DNA of 64,000 nt from Lentisphaeria bacterium (lineage in GTDB: Bacteria; Verrucomicrobiota; Lentisphaeria; Victivallales; Victivallaceae): positions 1 through 64,000 of the forward strand of contig JABLYX010000013.1 of NCBI GenBank assembly GCA_018265615.1, read 5' to 3'. The notes beneath the pieces are model-generated. The model was not told the origin of the DNA, searched no databases, and worked only from the letters and a program-made list of their open reading frames with translations. Position numbers and translations under genes: made by a program. Below, piece by piece: positions 44,724 to 53,115 of this stretch (the first letter of the stretch is position 1; each line of letters starts with the position of its first letter).

Positions 44724-47321
44724 ATGATTTTGAAAATCGCATCACTCATCGCGGGAACGCTCCTGCCGGCCGGAATCATTTCCGCACAGGAGAGCTTCAA
44801 TTACAACGGCTGGATTTCCGGGCAATTCTGGGGCGGCGGTTATGTGCAGAACGTGGTGCCCGCCCCGTCGAACCCCGCGCGCTGCTATGCGTATATCGAC
44901 ATGGCGGGGCTCTACCGCAGCAACGACGGCGGAAACACGTGGCGCATGCTGCACGGCGCTTTCCCCGATAAAATCGGTATGCAGATCCGAGGCGTTTCGG
45001 TCGATCCCCGCGACGCGGACCGGATCGCCGTGGTCGTCGCGGCGAAGGACCGTTTCGGCAAGGGGTATCTGCTGCTCAGCACCGACGGCGGAGGCTCCTT
45101 CCGCGAAGCCGGGCGGATCGAGGTGGACAACTGGGGGCGCCGCGCCACCGGCTTTGTCATCGACCGCAATCCCGGCGACCCCGGCGAGATTTTCGTCGCG
45201 GGATACGACGGCGTCCGGCGCAGCACGGACAACGGCGCGAGCTACGAGCTGCTCTTTCCGCACCCGCTGAATCCGACCGACCTGCGTTTCGACCGCCGGA
45301 ACAACGGCCGCCTGTGGCTCTGTTCCCCCGCCAAAAGCGAACACGGCGTCGGGAACACCCGGTTCCACTCCGCTTTCGACCCGGGCTTCTACACTTCGGG
45401 CGACGGCGGGAAAAGCTGGGAGAAGCTCTCCGCCGAGTCGCCGACCGAAATCGTCCAGAGCGTCTCCGACCCGCACGAGCTCTACGGAATCTTCGACTTC
45501 CAGACCATCCGCCGCAGCACCGACGGCGGCAGGAGCTGGAGCGATTGCTCGCAGGGGCTCCGGCAAACCCCGGTCGAATACCATGACCGCTGGTGCAACA
45601 AAAACATCTACACCGCCCTTGCGGCCGGGCCGGACTTCATCCTGACCGCCAGCACGCTGAAAGACCTCTACCGCCTGAAGCGCGGCTCCGGCGAATGGGA
45701 GAGGGTCTCCGTCGAATCCGTCGATCCGCGCGACTACCTCGGCGCCCATAAGATCGAGGATCAGGCGTTCAAGGCCACCGGCAGCATCACGGTGGATCCC
45801 GCGGACCCGGAACACTGGTACGCGACCGACTACTACAACGTCATGCAGACCTTCGACGGCGGAAAAAACTGGCGCTGCACGAGCACGGGGCTCTCGCAGG
45901 TCGTGATCCAGAATGTCTTCGTGCTGCCCGGGACGCACCACTTCCTGGTCAGCCTCATGGATCACAGCTGGTATCTCAGCAGGGACGGCGGGAAAAGCTT
46001 CGAACCGTACGGCGGCTTCGGCTACGAACGGCTCTATATCCGGCAATCCCCGGCGGATCCTTCGACCGTCTACACGAGCGGCCCGCGCGGTTCGACCGTC
46101 ACCGTTTCGCGGGACGGCGGGAAAACCTGGCACATGCCCGCCCAGAACGGCCTGCCGGAGAACCGGAAGCATTTCGTCCGCGCATCGGTCGCGCCGGATT
46201 CCGCCGATCCCGGCACCGTCTATCTCGGCGTCTCCCGGGAGTTCGCCGGAGGCAGAGGCGGCGGCGTCTACGTCAGCCGCGACTTCGGGGAGAACTGGAG
46301 CCGCATGAGCGACGGCCTGCCCGACCCCTCCGCTCATCAGGGCAAAGGGTTCTTCGAAAACACGAACGTCTGCGGCAACGAGCTGGCCGTCTCCAAAGCC
46401 GGAACCCCGGTCGCCGCGAGCATCGTCTATAATATCGTCTGCCGCTATGACCGGAAAAAAGGACGCTGGGAGACGGTCCGCAACGATCCCGGCCGCCCGT
46501 GGGGACTCCGCGATCTGCAGGCCGATCCGTTCAGCAGCCGGCTCTGGCTCAGCGCCATGACGACCGGACTGCTCTACAGCGACGACGACGGAAGAAGCTG
46601 GAAAAGGCTCGGCACGTTTCCGGGGAACGCGGGGCGGCTCTGTTTCGACCCCGAAAAGCCGGGGCGCTTCACCGTCACCTCGCCGCAGGGGCTCTATCTG
46701 ACGGAGGACGGCGGAGAAAGCTGGTACTTCTGCGATTTCGAACTGAAGCAGCCCGGCCGGAGTTTCAATTCGGTCGCCGCCATCGCAGGGGAGACCCTCC
46801 TGCTCGGCACGCCGGACAGCGGCGTGTTCCGCCGCCGGATCGAACGGAATCCCGACGGTTCCCCGCGCGGCTTCGTCCGGAAAACCGCAGAGAAACCGGT
46901 CCACCGCACCGCGAAGTTCAACGATTTTTTCGGAACCGGCACATTGCGGCTCCTGCCCGGAGACGGTGAATTCACCGCGTCCGGCGGCGGCCACACGCCG
47001 CTGTTCGGCGTCCGCGACGACAGCACGCTCCGGCTGGAGTGCGCGGATGCGGCGAATTACGCCACCGTCAGCGCGACGGGGCTGCCCGTGAAAACCGGCG
47101 TTCCCTGCACGCTCAGCTTCGAAGTGCGCGGCGACATCAGCCTGACCGGATACCTCTCAGACCCGAAACGCCGCGATTTCCTCTCGACGAAGCTCGGGGA
47201 GGAGTGGAAGAGCGTTTCCGTGCGCGTCGTCCCGGCGGCGGACAAACTTTCGGTCTCCCTGCTGAACTGGAAACAGCGGGGGTGGTTCGAAGTGCGCAAA
47301 TTTGCGCTGACCGAAGAATGA
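44724..47321 (+). CDS. Secreted Asp-box beta-propeller glycosidase-like protein (GH74/sialidase-like)
   Basis: 865 aa with signal MILKIASLIAGTLLPAGIISA. Eleven Asp-box repeats are visible (for example SNDGGNTW, STDGGGSF, SGDGGKSW, STDGGRSW, SRDGGKTW, SDDDGRSW, TEDGGESW), as in GH74 xyloglucanases and sortilin-type propellers. The last 120 residues look like a carbohydrate-binding beta sandwich (TLSFEVRGDISLTGYL). Secreted and placed behind a pseudopilin, it probably attacks a plant-type polysaccharide; xyloglucan or rhamnogalacturonan are candidates given the neighbouring rhamnosidase. The catalytic Asp pair was not assigned. Confidence 0.75.
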   Translation: MILKIASLIAGTLLPAGIISAQESFNYNGWISGQFWGGGYVQNVVPAPSNPARCYAYIDMAGLYRSNDGGNTWRMLHGAFPDKIGMQIRGVSVDPRDADRIAVVVAAKDRFGKGYLLLSTDGGGSFREAGRIEVDNWGRRATGFVIDRNPGDPGEIFVAGYDGVRRSTDNGASYELLFPHPLNPTDLRFDRRNNGRLWLCSPAKSEHGVGNTRFHSAFDPGFYTSGDGGKSWEKLSAESPTEIVQSVSDPHELYGIFDFQTIRRSTDGGRSWSDCSQGLRQTPVEYHDRWCNKNIYTALAAGPDFILTASTLKDLYRLKRGSGEWERVSVESVDPRDYLGAHKIEDQAFKATGSITVDPADPEHWYATDYYNVMQTFDGGKNWRCTSTGLSQVVIQNVFVLPGTHHFLVSLMDHSWYLSRDGGKSFEPYGGFGYERLYIRQSPADPSTVYTSGPRGSTVTVSRDGGKTWHMPAQNGLPENRKHFVRASVAPDSADPGTVYLGVSREFAGGRGGGVYVSRDFGENWSRMSDGLPDPSAHQGKGFFENTNVCGNELAVSKAGTPVAASIVYNIVCRYDRKKGRWETVRNDPGRPWGLRDLQADPFSSRLWLSAMTTGLLYSDDDGRSWKRLGTFPGNAGRLCFDPEKPGRFTVTSPQGLYLTEDGGESWYFCDFELKQPGRSFNSVAAIAGETLLLGTPDSGVFRRRIERNPDGSPRGFVRKTAEKPVHRTAKFNDFFGTGTLRLLPGDGEFTASGGGHTPLFGVRDDSTLRLECADAANYATVSATGLPVKTGVPCTLSFEVRGDISLTGYLSDPKRRDFLSTKLGEEWKSVSVRVVPAADKLSVSLLNWKQRGWFEVRKFALTEE

Positions 47322-48676
47322 AACTCCGGCTTCTCCTGCCGCTCCTCTGCGCCGCGCTCTGCACCGGCGGAGCGGAGCTCTCCCTGGAGGAGCTGCCGGC
47401 GACGGCCGAACGCGCTTTCTGGACCTGGGACGGAACAAGGTTCCCGCTCCGCGGCCGCAACCTTTCGGGCGGCCCCATCCGCATCGGCCGAACGGAGTAT
47501 GCAGCCGGACTCTGCGGCCATACGCCGTTCAGCTGCGTCTACCGGACAGACGCGCGCGCGGAAGCCTTCTCCGCCGAAATCGGCGTGGAGGCGACCGACC
47601 ACGCACGGGACCCAATCCTGCCGGGCGACCCGCCGCCTGCCGTCACGTTCCGCTTCTTCGCGGATTTCCGGGAGGTCCGCCGGGTGCGCCGCCTGCTCGG
47701 CCAGCCTCCCGAACCGGTCCGCATCGACCTCAGGGGGGTCCGTCATTTCGAAATCCGGGCGCAGGCGTCGGGAGGCCGCACCTCCCACCGCTGCCGGACC
47801 GCGCTCGGCAACCCGGTATTTTCGACGGAGGACCCGGATGCGCTGAGGCGGGCGCTGGCCGGAGCCGCCGCCGGGATTGGTGAAGCGCCCATCTTCCCGC
47901 CTGCTCCGCGCTGGCGGGGGAGCACACCGGAGAAAATCCGCTTCGCCGGTTACGCCGCAGGGGCCTACCGGTTCCGGACCGGGCAGTATGAACTGGTTCT
48001 CGCCCCCGAATGCGCGGGCAGGATGCTGTGGTTCTCCCGTCCGGGCGGGCCGAACCTGCTGGCGCCCGAGCTTCCGGTTCCGCGAAAGGAGGCCCTGATA
48101 CCGGGAGGATATCCCGATTTCGCCACCGGCCGCTTCCTGCGCATCCTGCCGGACGATCAGTTGATCCCGGGCGACCCGGTGCTCGAAACCGCCCCGTTCT
48201 CCATCGATTTCCCGGAGGAAAACCTCGTCGTCATGCGTTCGGCCGAAAGCCGGGTGCATGAGGTCTCCTTCGAATACCGCTGCCGGCTGCTGCCGGACGG
48301 CGTCGCCGTCACAGGCATCATCCGGAACCTCTCGTCTTTTCCGCGCAGTCTCGGCTGCTGGAGCCTCGCCCGGGCCGACGCCCGCAAACTCCGGAGCGTG
48401 GAGATTCCGGGCCGGGCGGCCATCCTGCCGGAAACGATTCCGCCGGAGGGGTACGAAACCGGAGCCTCCGCCCCGGCCCGGATGACGGCGCTGTTCGACA
48501 CAGGGGAACGCCTCACGATCACCGGGCCGGAAGAGAAATGCGCGGTGAAGCTCTACCGGACCGGCCGCTTCGTCGAGCTCGAACTCCTCGGGGAGTGCGT
48601 CTCCGTCCCGCCGGGCGGAACCGTCCGGCTGCGCGAACGCTGGACGCTTCGCCGTCCCTTCGCGGAATCCCGGTAA
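47318..48676 (+). CDS. Secreted NPCBM-like plus aldose-epimerase-like protein
   Basis: 452 aa. Signal peptide MKLRLLLPLLCAALCTGGA. The first 150 residues look like an NPCBM carbohydrate-binding module (PIRIGRTEYAAGLCGHTPFS, AEIGVE). The remainder resembles a galactose-mutarotase-type beta sandwich (YELVLAPECAGRMLWFSRPG, VSFEYRCRLLPDGVAVTG). Its ATG overlaps the preceding stop (ATGA), so it is made together with the Asp-box protein. Catalytic role unproven. Confidence 0.6.
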   Translation: MKLRLLLPLLCAALCTGGAELSLEELPATAERAFWTWDGTRFPLRGRNLSGGPIRIGRTEYAAGLCGHTPFSCVYRTDARAEAFSAEIGVEATDHARDPILPGDPPPAVTFRFFADFREVRRVRRLLGQPPEPVRIDLRGVRHFEIRAQASGGRTSHRCRTALGNPVFSTEDPDALRRALAGAAAGIGEAPIFPPAPRWRGSTPEKIRFAGYAAGAYRFRTGQYELVLAPECAGRMLWFSRPGGPNLLAPELPVPRKEALIPGGYPDFATGRFLRILPDDQLIPGDPVLETAPFSIDFPEENLVVMRSAESRVHEVSFEYRCRLLPDGVAVTGIIRNLSSFPRSLGCWSLARADARKLRSVEIPGRAAILPETIPPEGYETGASAPARMTALFDTGERLTITGPEEKCAVKLYRTGRFVELELLGECVSVPPGGTVRLRERWTLRRPFAESR

Positions 48677-48682
48677 ATGCGC

Positions 48683-48711
48683 TTGATTTTCGGCGGCCGG
48701 AATGTTATCTT
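48683..48711 (+). promoter_or_regulatory. Promoter of the esterase gene
   Basis: TTGATT, 17 nt, TATCTT; AAAAGGAG follows, before ATG 48735. Confidence 0.45.
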
Positions 48712-48734
48712 GATAGGAAAAGGAGATTTTCATC

Positions 48735-50612
48735 ATGATCCGTCCGCCCGCCTACAGTGACATGCTTCAGAACTATTATGAGGAAAAGTTCCTGCGCCTG
48801 CGCCGGGAGCGGCAGGCCCGTCTCACCGCCGTCAATACTCCGGCGGAGGCGCGCGACTACGCCGCATGGGCGCGCCGGGCCGTGCGCGAAGCGTTTGAAC
48901 TGCCGGAAGAACGCACCCCGCTCTATGCGCGCGTGACGGCCCGCGAAGAGGCGGACGGCGTCCTCACCGAAGCGGTTCTCTTCGAACCGCGCCCGTGCTA
49001 TCTCGCCTCGGCGCTCCTGTACCGCCCGGCGGGCGAGCTGCGCGGCAGGAAGCTCCCGGCCGTGCTGGGGCTCTGCGGCCACTCGCAGAACGGAAAAAGC
49101 TGCGAAGTATACCGCATTTTCGCCCGCACGCTCGCAAAAGCCGGCTTTCTCGTGCTCCTTGCGGAACCGGCCGGACAGGGGGAGCGGCTGCAGTTCGTCC
49201 GCACGTCCGGCGACCGTTTTTCCGGCCGCTGCACCGATGAGCACAACCAGCTCGGTAAAATGCTCGGCCTCTTCGGAGACAACTTCGCGTTCTGGCGCAC
49301 CTGGGATGCGATGCGCGCGCTCGATTATCTGCTCTCCCGCCCCGAAGCGGACCGCTCCTGCGTCGGTGTGACCGGGAACTCCGGCGGCGGCACGATGTCC
49401 ACCTATCTCTGGGCACTCGACGACCGGCTCACGATGGCCGCGCCGGGCTGCTACGTCACGAGCTTCTTCCGCAACTTCGACAATGAGCTCCCGGTCGACG
49501 CCGAACAGGCGGTTCCGGGGCTGGCCGCAGCCGGATTTGAAATGGCGGACTTCCTGATCGCGCGCGCCTCCGAGCCGTGCATCATCCTCGGGCGCGGAAA
49601 CGACTTCTTCGATCCGCGCGGCACGCAGGAGGCATTCGCGGAAACCCGGAAAATCTACGGACTCCTCGACGCCCCGGAACGCATCCGGCTCTCCGTCGAG
49701 GCCGGCGACCACGGCTACGGCCCGGGCAACCGCCGCGCGATGTACCGCTTTTTCGCCGCCGAAGCCGGGCTCTCCGGTGAAGTCGAAGAGCTTTCCGCCG
49801 GCCCGGATCTGCAGGCGTCGCCGGACGGACAGGTGAACTGGATCCCCGGCAGCCGCACCCTGCCGGAATTCCTGGCCGGCTGGTGCGACGAGCCTTTCCC
49901 GGAGCCTATGCCGGTCCGCGACTTCCTCGCCCTCTCCGGCGTGGTTCCCCCCGCTTCGGCGCCGGATTACAAGGTGCTCCGGAACGGCCGTTTCGACTCG
50001 AAGGTCATCTCGGTTTTCGGCGTCCGCAGCGAACCGGGCATCCTCGCTTTCCTGCACCTCTGCGACACCCATGCGCACAACCGGGTCCCGGAAGACGGCA
50101 AAGCCACACTGCTCGTCGCCGGAAGAGACGCCGAGGATGAGCTCCTCTCCGCCTCCCTGCCGGATGACGGCTCGCGGCTCTTCACGCTTGACGTGCGCGG
50201 CTTCGGCAAGAGCTTCCCCCTGACCGGCGACCGCGACGGCGACTTCTTCACGCCGTACGGCACGGAGTATTTCTACGACGCGGCGGGCCTGATGGCCGAT
50301 TCGCCCCTCTTTTCCGGGCGCGCCCGCGACGTCCTCGCGGCCCTCGCCCTCCTGCGCGCCGCAAACTGCCGGGAAATACGGGTCGTCGGGCGCGGCGCCG
50401 CACTGCTCGTCACGGCGTTCGCCTGCTGCGCCGCTCCGGAGCTATGGGACTGCCTCGTCCTGGAAAAGGCCCCCGCATCCATGCGCGACCTCGTCCGGAA
50501 AGCCGTCTACCCCGAACCGCAGTCGTACGCCCCGCGCGGCATGCTCCGCCATTTCGATCTCGCCGATCTCTATGCGGAACTGGCCGTCGGCCACTCCCTC
50601 AAGCTCTCCTGA
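48735..50612 (+). CDS. Alpha/beta-hydrolase esterase (acetyl xylan esterase-like)
   Basis: 625 aa, no signal peptide. Residues about 90-350 form an alpha/beta hydrolase with LLYRPAGELRGRKLPAVLGL, a nucleophile elbow in GNSGGGTM (Ser216) and a likely histidine in VEAGDHGYGPGNRR. The segment after 400 looks like a second, possibly non-catalytic hydrolase-like domain (LFTLDVRGFGKSFP). Such enzymes deacylate sugars. It has its own promoter just after the Asp-box operon and probably acts with it. Confidence 0.75.
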   Translation: MIRPPAYSDMLQNYYEEKFLRLRRERQARLTAVNTPAEARDYAAWARRAVREAFELPEERTPLYARVTAREEADGVLTEAVLFEPRPCYLASALLYRPAGELRGRKLPAVLGLCGHSQNGKSCEVYRIFARTLAKAGFLVLLAEPAGQGERLQFVRTSGDRFSGRCTDEHNQLGKMLGLFGDNFAFWRTWDAMRALDYLLSRPEADRSCVGVTGNSGGGTMSTYLWALDDRLTMAAPGCYVTSFFRNFDNELPVDAEQAVPGLAAAGFEMADFLIARASEPCIILGRGNDFFDPRGTQEAFAETRKIYGLLDAPERIRLSVEAGDHGYGPGNRRAMYRFFAAEAGLSGEVEELSAGPDLQASPDGQVNWIPGSRTLPEFLAGWCDEPFPEPMPVRDFLALSGVVPPASAPDYKVLRNGRFDSKVISVFGVRSEPGILAFLHLCDTHAHNRVPEDGKATLLVAGRDAEDELLSASLPDDGSRLFTLDVRGFGKSFPLTGDRDGDFFTPYGTEYFYDAAGLMADSPLFSGRARDVLAALALLRAANCREIRVVGRGAALLVTAFACCAAPELWDCLVLEKAPASMRDLVRKAVYPEPQSYAPRGMLRHFDLADLYAELAVGHSLKLS

Positions 50613-50627
50613 CTTTGTCCGCGGCAA

Positions 50628-50753
50628 CGCCGTGGGACTCGGAGGGGGTACTTCGTCCCCCTCCGAACCTCCTCCAGACCGGCGGGGCGCCGGTGCCGGC
50701 CGCATAAAAGGCTGCGCCTTTTATGCTCGACAGGGACAAGTTTGGGTTATGCA
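50628..50753 (+). repeat. Three-hairpin repeat element, copy 2
   Basis: CGCCGTGGGA, then stems GGAGGGGG/CCCCCTCC (50641-50664), ACCGGC/GCCGGT (50678-50694) and the perfect 11-bp GCATAAAAGGC/GCCTTTTATGC with loop TGC (50702-50726), then GGGTTATGCA (50744-50753). Same order as copy 1 at 13286 (minus strand), with different stem sequences that keep pairing. It lies just after the esterase gene. Confidence 0.7.
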
Positions 50754-50992
50754 AGCTCGTGTCTGCGCCAAATACCGCTCCTTCCGGCATGCCTTCCCGC
50801 TTTTTTGCGGAAAGGCAGCACTCCCTCCGCCTGTTTTGGCAGGAAGTTTGAGAACGAACCGTAAGATGCCTGCGGAAAATTTTTGGCCGTTCTCGTTTTT
50901 TGGAGATCTTTGCAGGCTCTTGTCAGGCCATTTTGCATAACTGATGGAACCACGCAACGGTTCATGGCCGTCTGGGGGGGTTCTGTTTTTAT
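50754..50992. other. 239-bp segment between two GGGTTATGCA copies
   Basis: No supported gene. Bounded by GGGTTATGCA at 50744-50753 and 50993-51002, with an inverted TGCATAAC at 50934-50941. Copy 1 of the hairpin element has no counterpart to this segment, so it may be an insertion. Confidence 0.45.
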
Positions 50993-51101
50993 GGGTTATG
51001 CATGGCGTGCGGCTTGTTTGATTGCGCTTCGCGCTTTTGTTCCTTACGTGGTCTGTGTGGCGTGCGCCGTGTTTGGTTGCGCTTCGCGCTTTTGCTCCTT
51101 G
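50993..51101 (+). repeat. Tail of the repeat element with a 55-bp tandem duplication
   Basis: GGGTTATGCA is followed by a GCGGCTTGTTTGATTGCGC-type tail like that of copy 1. A 43-nt block starting GGCGTGCGGC at 51004 recurs with few changes at 51059, a period of 55. Confidence 0.6.
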
Positions 51102-51151
51102 CGGGATTGTCCGTTTTTACAAAATATTAACGCAGTTTTTTTGTTCTGCTC

Positions 51152-51193
51152 TTGACATTCCGGGAAAAATATGTCATAATATAAACTAGTTTA
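51152..51193 (+). promoter_or_regulatory. Promoter and palindromic operator of the LacI regulator
   Basis: TTGACA (51152-51157), 17 nt, CATAAT (51175-51180), then the perfect palindrome TAAACTAGTTTA (51182-51193) over the start site. The same palindrome is found before the pseudopilin at 52349. Confidence 0.75.
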
Positions 51194-51217
51194 GAAAAAC
51201 TTTGGAGTTTCGGGTTC

Positions 51218-52234
51218 ATGCAGCAGCGTTATTCACTGGCGAAAATTTCACAGGAGCTCGGCGTCAGCAAGGCGGCGGTTTCGCTGTCGCTTTCGGGCAA
51301 GGCGCGCCAGGTCGGCGTGAGCGAAGAGCTTGAGAAGCGGATTCTCGACTTCTGCCGCAAAATCGACTACCAGCCCAATATTCACGCGCGCCGGCTGAAC
51401 AGCAAACTTGTGAAGAACATCGGCCTCCTGCTCGAGCGGTTCGAGGAAGGCGCGACCGCCCTCATGCTGAGCGGCGTCGTGGAAGCGGCCGACCGGGCCG
51501 GCTTCCGGGTCACGATCCAGATCTACCGCCCGGAACAGCCCGAATCGATCGCCCTGGCCTGGCTGAGAAACCGCGAAATCGACGGGATGATCTTCTACGG
51601 GCTCGCGCTTCCGGAACCGTGGCGGCAGCGGCTGATCTCCGAAAACTGGCCGGCCGTCGGCATCGGAATCGAACCCGGCAGCGGGATCCCGTCCGTCAAC
51701 GTCAACAACTTCACGGCGACCTACACCCTGGCCGGGGGCCTCGTGCGCCAGGGCTTCAGGGAATTCCATTTCTTCGGCGGCCTCCGGAGCAGCTATCCGG
51801 CCCGGGAACGCGAGCGCGGCTTTCGCACGGCTCTCCGGGAAGCAGGCGTCCTGCTGCCGGAGGACCGGATCCATATCATCGGGTTCAGCAAGGAACACGC
51901 CCAGGAGGTCACCTTCGAGCTCCTGAGCGACGGCAAGCTCAGGCCCGGCTCCGCGATCGTCTGCGCGAGCGACCTGCTTGCGATCGGGGCGATGCAGGCG
52001 CTGCACCGTTCCGGCTTTCAGGTTCCGCAGGATTTCCATGTCACCGGCGTCAACGGCTCTTCCGCGGCGGCTGACTTCGCTCCGAGCCTGACAACCTTCG
52101 AGTATCTGCCCCGGCAACAGGGCATACTCGCGGCCGAGATGCTGCTCGAACGCCTGGCGAACCGGAAACCGCCGGAAGACCGGGAGCTGAAAGGCAGGCT
52201 CATCCCCGGGGAATCCGCCCCGGTGGGAAACTGA
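51218..52234 (+). CDS. LacI-family transcriptional regulator
   Basis: 338 aa. LAKISQELGVSKAAVSLSLSG is the LacI helix-turn-helix, then the hinge (NIHARRLNSKLVKNIGLLL) and sugar-binding domain. It sits 114 nt before the pseudopilin. The palindrome TAAACTAGTTTA occurs in its own promoter and again before the pseudopilin, so it very likely represses both itself and the pseudopilin-cellulase genes. Confidence 0.9.
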   Translation: MQQRYSLAKISQELGVSKAAVSLSLSGKARQVGVSEELEKRILDFCRKIDYQPNIHARRLNSKLVKNIGLLLERFEEGATALMLSGVVEAADRAGFRVTIQIYRPEQPESIALAWLRNREIDGMIFYGLALPEPWRQRLISENWPAVGIGIEPGSGIPSVNVNNFTATYTLAGGLVRQGFREFHFFGGLRSSYPARERERGFRTALREAGVLLPEDRIHIIGFSKEHAQEVTFELLSDGKLRPGSAIVCASDLLAIGAMQALHRSGFQVPQDFHVTGVNGSSAAADFAPSLTTFEYLPRQQGILAAEMLLERLANRKPPEDRELKGRLIPGESAPVGN

Positions 52235-52302
52235 ACCGCTCACCGGAAGCAGATGGAATCCGAACGCAATGCAAATCAGAAAAGTTGGACAGAACAGGTT
52301 TC

Positions 52303-52316
52303 ATAAACTAGTTTAT
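52303..52316 (+). promoter_or_regulatory. Second LacI operator, before the pseudopilin
   Basis: ATAAACTAGTTTAT, a 14-bp perfect palindrome whose 12-bp core is identical to the one at 51182. It lies 33 nt before ATG 52349. The promoter itself is not clear (TTGGAC at 52285 is a possible -35). Confidence 0.75.
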
Positions 52317-52348
52317 ATAAAAACCGAATTCAACCGGGGAGGTATCCA

Positions 52349-53104
52349 ATGAACCGAAAATACCGTTTCACACTGATCGAGCTCCTGATTGTCATCGCGA
52401 TCATCGCAATTCTCGCGGGCATGCTTCTGCCGGCGCTGAACCAGGCGCGCGAAACCTCAAAGAAGATCAAATGCGTCGGCGCCTTGAAGCAGTACGCCAT
52501 GGCCGGAACCATGTATGCGAATTCGTTTGACGATTACTGGGTTCCGGGCCTCGGCTGGACCTACAAAAGCGATTATCTCAGATGGCAGAGCAATTATGCG
52601 TTCCGCAAGATCCTCGGCGGACGGGTCAATATGGAGAATCTGGATGAAAAAGCGGGTTACTGCGACCACCGCACCTCCCCGGGCCTGATCTGCCCGAAGG
52701 CCGAGCTGAGCCTCAGCCATGCCAACACGCCGAAATACGGCCCTTCCATCAGCACGACCTACGGCGTTTCCAGCGCCGACTTCGCACTCGGGCCGTGGGC
52801 GACCGGAGACAAAATCATCGCCTACAAGCTCAGCCGGATCACGCACCCGACCCAGCGCATGGCGTTCTGCGACAGCACCGACTTCGCGGTCAACAAGAAG
52901 AAGGCCAACCCCTCCTACTACCGGACCAGCCTGGAGAGCGGCACGGAGGCGACGCTGGTCGCCTACCGGCACGGCAACTACAGCTATACGAACATCGCGC
53001 TCTTCGACGGCCATGCGGAAACCGTCCACTACGACTCGCTCTGGCGCGATTACCGCTTCACGAAATTCTACGACCGCGAACTCGACTGGAACCGTTCCAA
53101 CTGA
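52349..53104 (+). CDS. Prepilin-like protein (pseudopilin) 4
   Basis: 251 aa. MNRKYR then FTLIELLIVIAIIAILAGML, Glu at position 5; the residue before Phe is Arg. C-terminal motif YRHGNYSYTNIALFDGHA. GGGGAGG upstream. Ends 11 nt before the cellulase gene. Confidence 0.85.
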   Translation: MNRKYRFTLIELLIVIAIIAILAGMLLPALNQARETSKKIKCVGALKQYAMAGTMYANSFDDYWVPGLGWTYKSDYLRWQSNYAFRKILGGRVNMENLDEKAGYCDHRTSPGLICPKAELSLSHANTPKYGPSISTTYGVSSADFALGPWATGDKIIAYKLSRITHPTQRMAFCDSTDFAVNKKKANPSYYRTSLESGTEATLVAYRHGNYSYTNIALFDGHAETVHYDSLWRDYRFTKFYDRELDWNRSN

Positions 53105-53115
53105 CAGGAGATGGC

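Noticed and set aside
50572..51155. Small frames over the repeat region after the esterase
   Set aside because: Their sequence is explained by hairpins and the 55-bp duplication; there are no ribosome sites.
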